Assembly: GCF_900111275.1 (NCBI RefSeq)
Contig: NZ_FOGR01000001.1
Coordinates: forward strand, 806,001 to 870,000
Origin: Rhizobium sp. NFR03
Lineage (GTDB): Bacteria > Pseudomonadota > Alphaproteobacteria > Rhizobiales > Rhizobiaceae
Reading direction: 5' to 3'
DNA length: 64,000 nt
Numbering within the stretch: position 1 is the first letter of the stretch; every line of letters starts with the position of its first letter. Under the pieces are notes generated by a model. The model was given only the letters and a program-made list of their open reading frames with translations. It did not search any database and was not told the origin of the DNA. Of this stretch, positions 45,241 to 55,049 are shown piece by piece. The translations under genes and the position numbers were made by a program.

Positions 45241-45852
45241 TTACAACCCCCCCTCAACCCGCAAAAACTCCACGATCCGCTCCACGCCCTCACCGCGCTT
45301 CATGTCCGAGAACACGAACGGGCGGGACTGGCGCATGCGGTCGGCGTCGCGCTGCATGACGTCGAGGTCGGCGCCGACGTAAGGGGCGAGGTCCTTCTTG
45401 TTGATGACGAGGAGATCGGACCGCGTGATGCCGGGCCCGCCCTTGCGCGGGATTTCCTCGCCCTGGCAGACGGAGATGACGTAGAGCGTGATATCCGCGA
45501 GATCGGGCGAAAAGGTTGCCGCGAGATTGTCGCCGCCGGACTCGATGAAGACGACGTCCAGATCCGGAATACGACGGTTGAGATCGGCGATGGCCTGTAG
45601 ATTGATCGTCGCATCCTCTCGGATAGCCGTGTGCGGGCAGCCGCCCGTCTCGACACCAACGATCCTTTCGGAGGGTAGCGCCTGCATGCGCACCAGCGCT
45701 TCCGCGTCTTCCTGCGTGTAGATGTCGTTAGTGACCACCGCGACCGACCATCTGTCACGCATGGCCTTGCAGAGCTTGTCCGTCAGCGCCGTCTTGCCGG
45801 AGCCGACCGGACCGCCGATGCCGACACGGAGGGGACCATTGGAAGATGCCAT
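45241..45852 (-). CDS. ureG: Urease accessory GTPase UreG
   Basis: 203 residues. P-loop GGPVGSGKT, nickel-binding Cys-Pro-His in [21 protein letters not shown] and the guanine motif NKKD. It delivers nickel to the urease active site with UreE, UreF and UreD. Last gene of the urea locus, 111 nt after ureF. Confidence 0.96.
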   Translation of the reverse strand: MASSNGPLRVGIGGPVGSGKTALTDKLCKAMRDRWSVAVVTNDIYTQEDAEALVRMQALPSERIVGVETGGCPHTAIREDATINLQAIADLNRRIPDLDVVFIESGGDNLAATFSPDLADITLYVISVCQGEEIPRKGGPGITRSDLLVINKKDLAPYVGADLDVMQRDADRMRQSRPFVFSDMKRGEGVERIVEFLRVEGGL

Positions 45853-45963
45853 GGGATTATCCTTTCAAGAGAATATGTCGAAAGCTGCCGAAGAACCGGA
45901 GTTGATCGGAAGGCTCACAAGCCGGACGACAGATGCCATACGGCAAGACTGGATGTTTGGCAC

Positions 45964-46668
45964 TCACGAGCGGAACAGCCGCGAGGTCAGCGTCTCATGC
46001 CGGAAACCGGCGATGTCGGCGAGGATACCGGCAGAGCCGAGATCGTCCAGCGAACTTGCCGCCGCTCTCTCGGCCACTGAGCCGATCTCGCTTTCCAGTG
46101 CCGCCAGCACGGCGACCCCGGCACGCTGCCCAAGAACGCCGCAGCGGATCGCGACCGAGACCTGATTGGACGCCGTTGCGTGCAGATAGGCCGCAATCGC
46201 AGGCTCCAGTCCCGTCGCATGCGCACCGGCGACCGCACCGACGGCAACCGGATAGGCCATGCGCATCGGCATGATATGGTCGCCCTCCGCTCGCCAGGCC
46301 GAAGCAGCCGTGATGAAGGCTTCGCCTTGCAGCATCGTTTCCATCTGCCGTTCCCGACTGCCGGCCATGGCTTCCGCCAGCGAAGCGACAACCTCAAGCC
46401 GCTCGACGTCCTCGGCGGCGCGATAGCTTTCCGCAAGCAATACCGCATCGTTCCAGACCGTGCCTTCGGCAATGCTGCCGGACAACCAATCCTGAAGAGA
46501 GGCCGCATCCCCGACGCTGCCATCCGCCACCGCCTGCTCGAGCCCGACCGAATAGGAAAATGCGCCGATGGGGAATGCCGGCGACATCCACGTGATCAGG
46601 CGGAGCAGAGCCTGCGTGCTGCCCGAAGCCGGTCGTTGTCCCTGCCCCTGCATGAGCATGTCAGTCAT
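45964..46668 (-). CDS. ureF: Urease accessory protein UreF
   Basis: 234 residues. [27 protein letters not shown] and the all-helical body are typical. It bridges UreD and UreG in the activation complex. The ATG at 46668 overlaps the last codons of ureE by 8 nt; the longer frame upstream is just the other reading of the His-rich ureE tail. Confidence 0.94.
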   Translation of the reverse strand: MTDMLMQGQGQRPASGSTQALLRLITWMSPAFPIGAFSYSVGLEQAVADGSVGDAASLQDWLSGSIAEGTVWNDAVLLAESYRAAEDVERLEVVASLAEAMAGSRERQMETMLQGEAFITAASAWRAEGDHIMPMRMAYPVAVGAVAGAHATGLEPAIAAYLHATASNQVSVAIRCGVLGQRAGVAVLAALESEIGSVAERAAASSLDDLGSAGILADIAGFRHETLTSRLFRS

Positions 46669-47224
46669 GGGAGTGGCTGTGTCCTTTCCCGCTATGTCCG
46701 TGGCCGTCGTGAGGATGGTCATGGTCATGACCGGCGTGGTCGTGCTTCCCGTGCTCGTGCGCTTCATGAGCATGAGACCCATTATCGTGCCCACTGTGAT
46801 AGGCGCCCCGCATTGGCTGGAACTGGGCCGTCACCTCGTTCACCTCGGCGCCAAGCCCGATCAGCATGGACCGGATGACGGGATCGCGCAGGATGACGAT
46901 GCGGTCCTCACGGATTTCGGCCTGCAGGTGCCGGTTGCCGAGATGCCAGGCAAGCTCGATGAGGTGAAGCCGGTTGCGCGGCAGGATCTCGTAAAGGGGC
47001 TCCTCCACCGCGGCGATGAGGATGTAGCCGCCCTGCTCCAGCACCAGGGCATCGCCATCTGCCAGCATCACGGCCTGCTTCAGGTCCAGCATGACAAGAT
47101 CGTCATCCGGCAGGTGCAGCAGCTTGCGCCTGACATGCCGCTGGTCGTGCGGCAGGCGCAGCAGGGCTACAGGCGTGATATCGGCGGGTGCGGGCGAGAC
47201 GATGGATGTGGAGCGATAGGGCAT
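46661..47224 (-). CDS. ureE: Urease nickel chaperone UreE
   Basis: 187 residues. N-terminal domain ([18 protein letters not shown]) and Ni-binding C-terminal domain ([25 protein letters not shown]-like RDPVIRSML). The C-terminal ~45 residues are very His-rich ([20 protein letters not shown]), a nickel store as in Klebsiella UreE. The start at MPYRSTSIV is preceded by a GAGGT site; longer frames upstream overlap the TIGR02117 gene. Confidence 0.94.
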   Translation of the reverse strand: MPYRSTSIVSPAPADITPVALLRLPHDQRHVRRKLLHLPDDDLVMLDLKQAVMLADGDALVLEQGGYILIAAVEEPLYEILPRNRLHLIELAWHLGNRHLQAEIREDRIVILRDPVIRSMLIGLGAEVNEVTAQFQPMRGAYHSGHDNGSHAHEAHEHGKHDHAGHDHDHPHDGHGHSGKGHSHSHD

Positions 47225-47235
47225 GGTGACCTCGA

Positions 47236-47925
47236 TCAGTTGAAATGCGTGAGAGAAAAGGCGAGCAATACCGGCAACGGGTTCCACAGTCCTGTGCGCA
47301 GCCCCGCGGCCCTCAGGCCTCGCGCCGTCCAGGTGTTGCAGCCGGCAAGCGCCGTAAACCAGCCGGTCGCCTCGAAGAACCGGTCGTTCTGCCCGTAACG
47401 CACATCGGGCACGGGCACGACCTGCCCTTCCCGCTTTGCAAAACTGGCTTCGATCATGTCGAGCAATCGGGCGTAGCCGGCCGGTCCGATCTCGAAGCCT
47501 TGCACGCTCAGTGAAGGTTCGGCAAGCGCGCCGACGACATCCACATGCAGCACCGCCCGATCGACCGTGAGCCCGCGCAGCAACGGCAACGGCTTCAGGT
47601 CCGCCCAGGTCGGCGTCTCCAGATAGAAGGCGCGCCCGCCCCGGCCGAAAATGATCCACCGTGCCGCGGGATCGTCAACCGGAACACCGTTCGCGGCGAG
47701 AAAGGGAAACCGCGCCAGGCTTTCCGCATCCACGGGGATGGCGATGTCCGTGTGGATGGGATTGGAGAGAACGAGGATGCGCCGCATCTCGCCACCCTCC
47801 TCCGCATTTGCCGCAAAGAGCGGCTGCGGCACGATGGTCCCGAGGCCTGCCGAAAGTGCGAGCAACAGAACGATGAGCGATAGGCCGAGCGCCAGCCTTC
47901 GCATGACCTTGCGGAACCTCGTCAT
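47236..47925 (-). CDS. TIGR02117/DUF2459 urease-region conserved protein
   Basis: 229 residues with an N-terminal membrane anchor or signal (about 8-32). [11 protein letters not shown] and the C-terminal [20 protein letters not shown] are hallmarks of the family found beside urease genes in alphaproteobacteria. Its fold suggests a membrane-bound periplasmic protein; function unknown. It lies 11 nt before ureE and 59 nt after ureC, clearly in the operon. Confidence 0.85.
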   Translation of the reverse strand: MTRFRKVMRRLALGLSLIVLLLALSAGLGTIVPQPLFAANAEEGGEMRRILVLSNPIHTDIAIPVDAESLARFPFLAANGVPVDDPAARWIIFGRGGRAFYLETPTWADLKPLPLLRGLTVDRAVLHVDVVGALAEPSLSVQGFEIGPAGYARLLDMIEASFAKREGQVVPVPDVRYGQNDRFFEATGWFTALAGCNTWTARGLRAAGLRTGLWNPLPVLLAFSLTHFN

Positions 47926-47984
47926 GCCCACACGGTGATGGCTGCGCGCTTCCGGACAGGCGTCGATATCGCGGTCATGAGCAC

Positions 47985-49697
47985 CTAGAACAGGAAATAG
48001 CGCTGCGCCATCGGCAGCACCGTCGCCGGCTCGCAGGTCAGCAGTTCTCCATCCGCGCGCACTTCGTAGGTTTCCGGATCCACCTCGATCACAGGCGTCA
48101 GGCTATTGTGGATCATTGAGGCCTTGCCGATACCGCCGCGCGTGTTCTTCACCGCCATCAGCGTCTTCGCCACGCCGAGTTTTGCGGCAAGGCCTGCATC
48201 CAGCGACGCCTGCGAGACGAAGGTCACGGAAGAGTTGGTCCGCGCCTTGCCGAAGGAGCCGAACATCGGCCGGTAATGCACCGGCTGCGGCGTTGGAATG
48301 GAGGCGTTCGGATCGCCCATGGGGGCCGCTGCGATCATGCCGCCGAGCAGCACCATGTCCGGCTTCACGCCGAAGAAGGCGGGGTTCCACAGGACGAGAT
48401 CCGCCCGTTTCCCAACCTCGACCGAGCCGATCGCGTGGCTGAGGCCGTGTGCGATGGCGGGGTTGATCGTGTATTTCGCGATGTAGCGCTTCACCCGCAT
48501 ATTGTCGTTGTCGCCGGTTTCACCAGGCAACCGGCCGCGCTGGCGTTTCATCTTGTCGGCCGTCTGCCACGTGCGGATCGCCACCTCGCCGACACGGCCC
48601 ATGGCCTGGCTGTCGGACGAGATGATGGAGAAGGCGCCGATATCGTGCAGGATATCCTCCGCCGCAATCGTTTCCTTTCGGATGCGGCTTTCGGCGAAAG
48701 CGATGTCTTCCGGGATCGACGGGGACAGGTGATGGCAGACCATGAGCATATCCAGATGCTCTGCCAGCGTGTTGATCGTATAGGGCCGTGTCGGGTTGGT
48801 CGAGGACGGGATGACGTTCGGCTGGCCGCAGATCTTGATAATGTCAGGCGCATGCCCGCCGCCCGCACCTTCCGTGTGGAAGGCATGGATGGTGCGCCCC
48901 TTCAAGGCGGCGATGGAATCTTCCACGAACCCGCTTTCGTTCAGCGTGTCCGTATGGATCATCACCTGCACGTCGTATTCGTCAGCGACCGACAGGCAGC
49001 AGTCGATGGCGGCGGGCGTCGTGCCCCAATCCTCGTGCAGCTTCAGCGACGTCGCTCCACCGAGCACCATCTCTACCAGCGCACCGGGGAGCGAGGCATT
49101 GCCCTTGCCGGCAAAGGCGAGGTTCATCGGAAAGGCATCGGCCGCCTCGATCATCCGCGCCAGATGCCAGGGGCCGGGCGTGCAGGTGGTGGCAAGCGTG
49201 CCGTGCGCCGGCCCCGTGCCGCCGCCGAGCATGGTCGTGAGGCCGGACATCAGCGCCTCCTCGATCTGCTGCGGGCAGATGAAGTGGATGTGGCTGTCCA
49301 TGCCACCGGCGGTGACGATCTTGCCTTCTGCGGCGATCGCCTCCGTGCCAGGCCCGACGATGATGTCCACATTCGGCTGCGTATCCGGATTTCCGGCCTT
49401 GCCGATGGCGACGATCAGTCCGTCCTTCAGCCCGATATCCGCCTTCACGATACCCCAATGGTCCACGATCAGCGCGTTGGTGATGACGGTGTCCACCGCA
49501 CCGTCTGCCCGCGTCACCTGGCTCTGCCCCATGCCGTCGCGAATGACCTTGCCGCCCCCGAACTTCACCTCGTCGCCATAGGTGGTGAAATCCCTCTCCA
49601 CCTCGATGAACAATTCCGTATCCGCCAGCCGCACCCGGTCACCCGTCGTCGGGCCGAACATATTGGCATAGGCGGCGCGGGACATCTTGTAGGACAT
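47985..49697 (-). CDS. ureC: Urease alpha subunit
   Basis: 570 residues, full length. Nickel ligands and catalytic residues are visible: [14 protein letters not shown] (two His), the carbamylated lysine in [44 protein letters not shown] and SSDSQAMGR. It hydrolyses urea to ammonia and carbamate. The GAGG ribosome site overlaps the end of the vapC-like gene, only 3 nt upstream. Confidence 0.97.
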   Translation of the reverse strand: MSYKMSRAAYANMFGPTTGDRVRLADTELFIEVERDFTTYGDEVKFGGGKVIRDGMGQSQVTRADGAVDTVITNALIVDHWGIVKADIGLKDGLIVAIGKAGNPDTQPNVDIIVGPGTEAIAAEGKIVTAGGMDSHIHFICPQQIEEALMSGLTTMLGGGTGPAHGTLATTCTPGPWHLARMIEAADAFPMNLAFAGKGNASLPGALVEMVLGGATSLKLHEDWGTTPAAIDCCLSVADEYDVQVMIHTDTLNESGFVEDSIAALKGRTIHAFHTEGAGGGHAPDIIKICGQPNVIPSSTNPTRPYTINTLAEHLDMLMVCHHLSPSIPEDIAFAESRIRKETIAAEDILHDIGAFSIISSDSQAMGRVGEVAIRTWQTADKMKRQRGRLPGETGDNDNMRVKRYIAKYTINPAIAHGLSHAIGSVEVGKRADLVLWNPAFFGVKPDMVLLGGMIAAAPMGDPNASIPTPQPVHYRPMFGSFGKARTNSSVTFVSQASLDAGLAAKLGVAKTLMAVKNTRGGIGKASMIHNSLTPVIEVDPETYEVRADGELLTCEPATVLPMAQRYFLF

Positions 49698-49700
49698 GGT

Positions 49701-50108
49701 CTACCTCGAGAGTTCGGAGAAAAGGGGTGACCGCGCAGCGGCGCGATCGAAAGTATAAGTAGTGCGGCAGCCGTTTCGGCTGTTGATCTCGCCGATCAGG
49801 TGGTCGGAGAAATCGCCCGTGGAATGGGCAAAGGCGCGCGCGGCAGCCCGAACGGCCTCCTCGTCCTGAACGCGGATTTCCGGCGCATCAAGGATACGAT
49901 CAATAATGGTGACGATTGCCGCGCGACTGCGCTTGGTTCTCCGGGCGAGCACCCAGATGGTCTCGGCGATCACGATATGGTTGACGTGCAAAGGCGCTTC
50001 CGACGAGAGAACGAGATTGCGGATCGCACTCATCTCGGCCTCGACATCCTCTCCAAGCATATCTCCGAAGAGCCAGCGAAGCAGAACGTTGGTGTCAATC
50101 CCGTTCAT
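49701..50108 (-). CDS. VapC-like PIN-domain toxin
   Basis: 135 residues. PIN-domain acidic residues are present: GIDTNVLLRWL (first Asp), ETIWVLARR (Glu), HSTGDFSDHLIGEI (Asp) and TFDRAAA (Asp). PIN toxins are Mg-dependent RNases. Start overlaps the AbrB-type antitoxin gene by 14 nt. Lies directly in front of ureC with 3 nt between, so it is cotranscribed with urease genes. Confidence 0.87.
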   Translation of the reverse strand: MNGIDTNVLLRWLFGDMLGEDVEAEMSAIRNLVLSSEAPLHVNHIVIAETIWVLARRTKRSRAAIVTIIDRILDAPEIRVQDEEAVRAAARAFAHSTGDFSDHLIGEINSRNGCRTTYTFDRAAARSPLFSELSR

Positions 50109-50349
50109 CGTCGTCCCCACCGCCTCGCATCTCGCGGATCCACCCGATAAGCTCGTCGGTACTGACGGGCCTCTCGAACTTCACGATCCCCCGCAAATCC
50201 TCGAAACTCTTTCCCGGCTTGCGAAGCTCGACCGCGCCGGCTTCGTTGGCGACGAACTCGACCGCATCGCCATCCTTGAGGCCGAGGGTCCTGAGCACCG
50301 ATTCCGGAACCGTGATCGTGCCTGCCCTGATCCTGACCGTCTCGCCCAT
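50095..50349 (-). CDS. AbrB/MazE-type antitoxin (VapB-like)
   Basis: 84 residues. SpoVT-AbrB swapped-hairpin DNA-binding domain in residues 1-48 (VRIRAGTITVPESVLRTLGLKDGDAVEFVANEAGAVELRK), then a toxin-binding tail (FERPVSTDELIGWIREMRGGG). Pairs with the PIN toxin downstream. It starts 9 nt after the accessory gene. Confidence 0.85.
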   Translation of the reverse strand: MGETVRIRAGTITVPESVLRTLGLKDGDAVEFVANEAGAVELRKPGKSFEDLRGIVKFERPVSTDELIGWIREMRGGGDDDERD

Positions 50350-50358
50350 GGTGCGCTC

Positions 50359-51036
50359 CTAGCTCCCGACCGCGAGAGAAAATACCGGGACCGCCTCCAG
50401 CCGCCGGAGCCGGCCTTCGGCTACCCAGCGATCGACAAGTCGCGCTTCGGCCGCAAAGGGATGCCCATCCCAGCCGACATGGGTGAACCCGGCAATCGCC
50501 AGATCCGCGCCCGGATGCGCGCGTAGCACCTCGCCAATGACGACGAGGCCGCTGCTCGGCACGATGTAGGGGGCCGACGAAAAGTCCGCGAGCGCCGTCT
50601 CCAGGAAGCGTTGGGTTTCCGCGTCGAGCACCCGCACAACTTTGCCCGTCGCAACCCCGAAGGCCTCGAACGCTTCCGTCGCGTCATCGCAAAAGTCGTC
50701 GAGTTCGGGATGCGTGATGGCAAGCGTTGCCCGGAGCGCTGCAAAGAGCGCGGGGTTGCGGACGCACCAGATGCTCGCCGCCTCGACCACCGCGGGATGC
50801 GCGCCCCACGCTGTCGGCAAGATGTTGGCGTGCGGCGCCGAAGGAGTCGACGCGCCCAGCATCATCTTCGCCGGCCGGCCCGTATTGCAGACGGCAACGA
50901 TATCGGTGCGCTGGCCCGGGCGATACGAACGGCAATCGTTGAACCGGATGACGCAGTCGGCAGACGCGATCTCCATGGCGGCGCTGTCCGGCACCGGCCC
51001 ATTGCCAACGATCACGATGCGCGCACCGGTCTTCAC
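50359..51036 (-). CDS. Urease-operon accessory protein, GT29 (sialyltransferase)-like
   Basis: 225 residues. The N-terminal IVIVGNGPVPDSAAMEIASADCVIRFNDC resembles the nucleotide-sugar (sialyl motif) region of glycosyltransferase family 29-like proteins, with a later YIVPSSGLVVIGEVL. Related proteins in rhizobial urease operons are annotated only as urease operon accessory protein. No signal peptide. Why a glycosyltransferase-like protein sits among urease genes is unknown. Lies 94 nt after the LprI-like gene. Confidence 0.7.
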   Translation of the reverse strand: MKTGARIVIVGNGPVPDSAAMEIASADCVIRFNDCRSYRPGQRTDIVAVCNTGRPAKMMLGASTPSAPHANILPTAWGAHPAVVEAASIWCVRNPALFAALRATLAITHPELDDFCDDATEAFEAFGVATGKVVRVLDAETQRFLETALADFSSAPYIVPSSGLVVIGEVLRAHPGADLAIAGFTHVGWDGHPFAAEARLVDRWVAEGRLRRLEAVPVFSLAVGS

Positions 51037-51130
51037 AGCGTTCTCCCGTCTATCTTTCTGCCGCCCGTCGATCCCGAAACGATCGGTCGAGCCCGCAGTC
51101 TTCCTCGTTCTCGAGCCGCCATCGCGACCA

Positions 51131-51562
51131 TCAGCGATCGGCCAGCGCCGTGTTCAGCTCGTCCGTCCGTTTGGTCGTCAGGTCTGCAAGGCAACCCGCG
51201 ACCAGCATCGGCTCCATCGAGCCGCCGCGCGCCTCGAACCCGGCAAGCGCGCACTGCCCGTCGCGATAAGCGATCCAGGCGCGCTGCGCGGTCTTCAGCG
51301 CTTCGACGGCACCGACCATCGCGTCGCCCAGATCGGCGAGATCCTTGTCCATCGCCTGCGCACGCGCCATCGTCTTGCGATAGGCCGCATTCAGTGCCAC
51401 GTCCGCAGTCTCGTAGTCCTGCTGCGAACAGGCTGTCATGTCGCTTTGCGTCATTGCGTTGCTGCAATCCACATCGTCCGGCCCCGCCGCCGAGGCAGCT
51501 CCTGCCCCGAAAACCAGCAACAAGGCCAGCGCCGCGCCGGGATATGCGAGCCGCATCACCAT
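51131..51562 (-). CDS. LprI-like (DUF1311) lysozyme-inhibitor-type secreted protein
   Basis: 143 residues. Signal peptide to about residue 26 (ASAAG). The mature part has DCSNAMTQSDMTACSQQDYETADVALNAAYRKTMA, then AQRAWIAYRDGQC and AGCLADLTTKRTDEL: the LprI/DUF1311 pattern with four cysteines. Such proteins can inhibit host lysozyme. It occurs in rhizobial urease operons between ureB and ureC. The ATG at 51562 follows the ureB stop by 1 nt, with a GGAG site inside ureB. Confidence 0.88.
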   Translation of the reverse strand: MVMRLAYPGAALALLLVFGAGAASAAGPDDVDCSNAMTQSDMTACSQQDYETADVALNAAYRKTMARAQAMDKDLADLGDAMVGAVEALKTAQRAWIAYRDGQCALAGFEARGGSMEPMLVAGCLADLTTKRTDELNTALADR

Positions 51563-51563
51563 G

Positions 51564-51869
51564 TCAGAGGGCTCCCATGACCTTCTGACGAAAACCGTAG
51601 ACCTCACGCTTGCCAGCGAACGGAATGAGCGTCACGTCACGCGTCTGCCCCGGCTCGAAACGGACCGCCGTGCCGGCCGGAATATCAAGCCGCTTGCCAT
51701 GGGCAGCCTCACGGTCGAAGGTCAGCCCGGCATTGGTTTCAGCGAAATGGTAATGGCTGCCGACCTGAACGGGCCTGTCGCCGGTGTTGGACACCTCGAT
51801 CGTCACCGTCTCCAGTCCCACATTCAGTTCGATCTCGCCCTCAGCCGCAAGGATTTCACCGGGGATCAT
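51564..51869 (-). CDS. ureB: Urease beta subunit
   Basis: 101 residues, standard length. [16 protein letters not shown] and [39 protein letters not shown] are diagnostic. A structural subunit of the UreABC trimer. Downstream of the DUF1272 gene by 75 nt. Confidence 0.96.
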   Translation of the reverse strand: MIPGEILAAEGEIELNVGLETVTIEVSNTGDRPVQVGSHYHFAETNAGLTFDREAAHGKRLDIPAGTAVRFEPGQTRDVTLIPFAGKREVYGFRQKVMGAL

Positions 51870-51944
51870 CTTGTCACTCCTGTTCGTCTCTGTAGGTGCT
51901 CTGCGCGGCGATCATGGCAGGCTGAGGTTGCTCAGGCAGCGCCA

Positions 51945-52193
51945 TCAAGCCGCCGCAGCGCATCCGCCCGCCTTCAACACGAGCTCTGTGGAGGCGGGAT
52001 TGTTGACCAGCTTTTCCGCCGGGCGGACAGGTCGGCGAACGAGTTCGCCCGTGCAGTTCGGGCAGCGACCGCCGAGCACGTCGCTCGCGCAAGCGGCACA
52101 GAAGGTGCACTCGAAGCTGCAGATCATCGCTTCGCGGCTATCCGCCGCCAGATCGATATCGCAGCACTCGCAATTAGGACGAAGAGCCAGCAT
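51945..52193 (-). CDS. DUF1272 cysteine-rich small protein
   Basis: 82 residues. CECCDIDL, ICSFECTFCAAC and RCPNCTGELVRRP give a compact set of cysteines, expected to bind zinc, matching DUF1272. Function unknown. Lies between ureA and ureB, 8 nt after the ureA stop, so it is in the operon. Confidence 0.87.
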   Translation of the reverse strand: MLALRPNCECCDIDLAADSREAMICSFECTFCAACASDVLGGRCPNCTGELVRRPVRPAEKLVNNPASTELVLKAGGCAAAA

Positions 52194-52201
52194 GGGAAAC
52201 C

Positions 52202-52504
52202 TCAGCGGATGGGTTCGTGAACGGTGACGAGCTTCGTTCCATCCGGGAACGTCGCCTCGATCTGGATGTCGTGGATCATTTCGGGGATCCCCTCCATCAC
52301 CTGCTCGCGCGTGATGACATGCGCGCCGGCCTCCATGAGGTCGGGAACCGATCGGCCGTCGCGCGCGCCCTCGACGACGAAGTCGGTGATGAGCGCGATG
52401 GCTTCGGGATGATTCAGCTTGACGCCGCGCTCCAGCCGGCGGCGCGCCACCATGGCCGCCATCGAGATCAGCAGCTTGTCTTTTTCGCGGGGAGTAAGGT
52501 TCAT
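52202..52504 (-). CDS. ureA: Urease gamma subunit
   Basis: 100 residues, standard length. [27 protein letters not shown] and the C-terminal [21 protein letters not shown]-type ending are diagnostic. Follows ureD by 32 nt. Confidence 0.97.
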   Translation of the reverse strand: MNLTPREKDKLLISMAAMVARRRLERGVKLNHPEAIALITDFVVEGARDGRSVPDLMEAGAHVITREQVMEGIPEMIHDIQIEATFPDGTKLVTVHEPIR

Positions 52505-52536
52505 GCGACGCGACCCATCATCATCTTCAACATTCT

Positions 52537-53403
52537 CTACAGGCTCCAGACTTTCGGCACAGACGCGCTCCTGCGCAAGTGCGAAATCATCGGCACGAGG
52601 ATTTTTCGCAAGGCGAAGCCGTCCTTTGCCACGATCCGCGCGACGAGCTTTTCCTGATCACCCACCACGACGTGGCTGACGCCGCCCGACCCGCTGGCCG
52701 CACCCTTGTCGAGCAGCGCGCGCAGCGGTTTCAGATGCCGCTCGCACCCCTCCGCCGTGAAGAACAGCGTGGCGAAGGCGACATGGCCGCTCAGCGAGAA
52801 AGCGCGCCGCGTCAGCGCATCGATGTCTCCGGACAGCCGCATATTCTCCGCATGCAGCAGCGCACCGCCCTTCACGATCCGCCACCGGTCGCGAAAAAGA
52901 CCGTTCCGCATGCGCTCGCCCATGGCCGCACGCCCAAGCAAGACGGCCTCGACGGCCAGAAACTCGGCATCCGTGGCAAGATCGACATCCAGCGACCGCG
53001 TCATCGAGGCCCGGTCGAAAAGGATCGTCTCCTGCGGCAGCCAGTGGACGCGCGACCCCGCCTCCGCCGTGATGGTCGTCGTGACCGACGTCGTGCCGGC
53101 GCTGGCCTTGTAGATCTTCTCACAGGCCTGCGTCGTCAGCGTCAGCTCGGTATCCGCGCCGGCACCGAATCGCCAATCCATCACGTCGCCACCGGTCAGA
53201 CCACCGGAACTGTTGATCAGCACGGCTTCCATGCTGCCGTCGAACATGGTCGGCAGGCGCAGCTTGGCGCAGCCTTCCTGATAGAACTCCTGTAGCCGCG
53301 TTCGGCCGACAGCCGACTTCGCCACCAGGCGCCCGCGCCCGAAGGCGCGTTGCGGCGCTGTCGCCAGACCCTCTGGCCTTGGCTCCGGCATGGCCTCAGA
53401 CAT
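52537..53403 (-). CDS. ureD: Urease accessory protein UreD
   Basis: 288 residues. [21 protein letters not shown] and [15 protein letters not shown] are typical of UreD, the scaffold that binds apo-urease and channels nickel from UreG/UreF. The start at 53403 is 11 nt past the urtE stop; 53391 is also in frame. It joins the transporter genes to the enzyme genes in one transcript. Confidence 0.94.
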   Translation of the reverse strand: MSEAMPEPRPEGLATAPQRAFGRGRLVAKSAVGRTRLQEFYQEGCAKLRLPTMFDGSMEAVLINSSGGLTGGDVMDWRFGAGADTELTLTTQACEKIYKASAGTTSVTTTITAEAGSRVHWLPQETILFDRASMTRSLDVDLATDAEFLAVEAVLLGRAAMGERMRNGLFRDRWRIVKGGALLHAENMRLSGDIDALTRRAFSLSGHVAFATLFFTAEGCERHLKPLRALLDKGAASGSGGVSHVVVGDQEKLVARIVAKDGFALRKILVPMISHLRRSASVPKVWSL

Positions 53404-53414
53404 GGGGTGCGCGA

Positions 53415-54110
53415 TCAAACCGTAAGGTGCCGCCTGGCTTCCGGCGTATCAAGTGTTTCGGCCGGGCCTTCATGCACAATCTCTCCGCGATCCATGATGT
53501 AGACATGGTCTGCAAGCTCACGGCAGAAGTCAAGGTATTGTTCCACAAGCAAAATCGCCATCCCCGTGGAATCCCGCAAATACTGGATCGCCCGTCCGAT
53601 ATCCTTGATGATCGAGGGCTGGATGCCCTCCGTCGGCTCGTCGAGCACGAGGATTTTCGGGCGCGTCACAAGCGCGCGGCCGATGGCAAGCTGCTGCTGC
53701 TGCCCGCCCGAAAGGTCGCCGCCGCGACGGCCCAGCATGGATTTGAGGATGGGGAACAGCGCGAAGATCTCCTCCGGCACGAAGCGGTCCTTTCGCGCGA
53801 CGGGCGCGTAGCCGGACTCAAGGTTCTCCTTGACGGTGAGAAGAGGAAACACCTCCCGCCCCTGTGGCACGAAACCGACGCCGAGGCGTGCGCGGTTATA
53901 GGGCGCCATGCCGTTCATGACCGTATCGTTGAAGGCCACCTTGCCGGCACTTGTGGCATGTTGACCGGTGACAGCACGCAGAAGACTTGTCTTGCCGACG
54001 CCGTTGCGGCCAAGCACGCAGGTGATCTTGCCCATGGGTGCCGTGATGGAGACGCCACGCAGCGCCTGCGCCGCGCCGTAGTGCAGATTGATGTTATCGA
54101 CAGTCAGCAT
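53415..54110 (-). CDS. urtE: Urea ABC transporter ATP-binding protein UrtE
   Basis: 231 residues, LivF-type. Walker [13 protein letters not shown], signature [15 protein letters not shown], Walker [17 protein letters not shown] and H-loop LVEQYLDF. The [11 protein letters not shown] segment is typical of UrtE. The start at [12 protein letters not shown] is used; the longer frame enters the 177-bp gap after urtD, which holds no other gene. Confidence 0.94.
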   Translation of the reverse strand: MLTVDNINLHYGAAQALRGVSITAPMGKITCVLGRNGVGKTSLLRAVTGQHATSAGKVAFNDTVMNGMAPYNRARLGVGFVPQGREVFPLLTVKENLESGYAPVARKDRFVPEEIFALFPILKSMLGRRGGDLSGGQQQQLAIGRALVTRPKILVLDEPTEGIQPSIIKDIGRAIQYLRDSTGMAILLVEQYLDFCRELADHVYIMDRGEIVHEGPAETLDTPEARRHLTV

Positions 54111-54287
54111 GAGGCGCCTCGTTCGGTGGGCGTGGTCGGTGTCTTGCAGGTTGCAGGGCTTGCTGGAAGGAAAGCGCTCTCCGGCCTGCCGGATGGCCAC
54201 GCTTGCGTTTCGCAGCGAGGGTGACGCCCGGGTCCGTCGGAAGCCGACGATTGGAGCGCAAACATCGAGACGTTGTAATGCATGATC

Positions 54288-55049
54288 TCACCGTCCCAGA
54301 TAGTTTTCGATAACCTTCGGGTCGTTCGACACAAAGTCGATCGAGCCCTCGGCCAGCACCGATCCCTCGGCAAGGCAGGTAACTTTCACGCCGAGGTCGC
54401 GGATGAAGCCCATGTCGTGCTCGACCACCACGACCGATCGGGTCTTGGCGATTTCCTTGAGCAGGATTGCGGTTTCCGAAGTCTCCGCGTCCGTCATGCC
54501 GGCCACGGGCTCGTCCACCAGCAGAAGCTTCGGCTCCTGCGCCAGCAGCATGCCGATCTCCAGCCACTGCTTCTGCCCGTGCGACAGGCTGCCGGCGAGA
54601 TGATCCTTCCGTGCCGTCATGCGCACGGTTTCGAGGATCTCCTCGATCCGCGCCTTGTCGGCGGGCGTCAGCGTGTAGAACAGCGTGGCGAAGACGCCGC
54701 GTTTGCGGTTCAGCGCCAGCTCGATATTGTCCCAGACGGTATGGCTCTCGAAAACCGTGGGTTTCTGGAATTTCCGGCCGATCCCGAGCTGGGCGATATC
54801 GGCCTCGTCCTTCTTGGTCAGGTCGACCTGCCCGTCGAAATAGACCGTGCCGGTATCCGGCCGCGTCTTGCCGGTGATGATGTCCATCATCGTCGTCTTG
54901 CCGGCACCATTCGGACCGATGATCGCCCGGAGTTCGCCGGGTGCAACCACGAAGGACAGCGAATTCAGCGCCTTGAAGCCGTCGAAGGAAACGGAAACGC
55001 CGTCGAGATAGAGGAGGCTGTTGGTGATCTTATGGTCCATGGCGCTCAC
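54288..55049 (-). CDS. urtD: Urea ABC transporter ATP-binding protein UrtD
   Basis: 253 residues, LivG-type. Walker A GPNGAGKTTMMDIITGKTRPD, signature LSHGQKQWLEIGMLL, Walker B LLLVDEPVAGMTD and H-loop VEHDM. The DIITGKT and SHGQKQWLEIG variants are specific to UrtD. Its ATG overlaps the urtC stop by 4 nt. Confidence 0.95.
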   Translation of the reverse strand: MSAMDHKITNSLLYLDGVSVSFDGFKALNSLSFVVAPGELRAIIGPNGAGKTTMMDIITGKTRPDTGTVYFDGQVDLTKKDEADIAQLGIGRKFQKPTVFESHTVWDNIELALNRKRGVFATLFYTLTPADKARIEEILETVRMTARKDHLAGSLSHGQKQWLEIGMLLAQEPKLLLVDEPVAGMTDAETSETAILLKEIAKTRSVVVVEHDMGFIRDLGVKVTCLAEGSVLAEGSIDFVSNDPKVIENYLGR

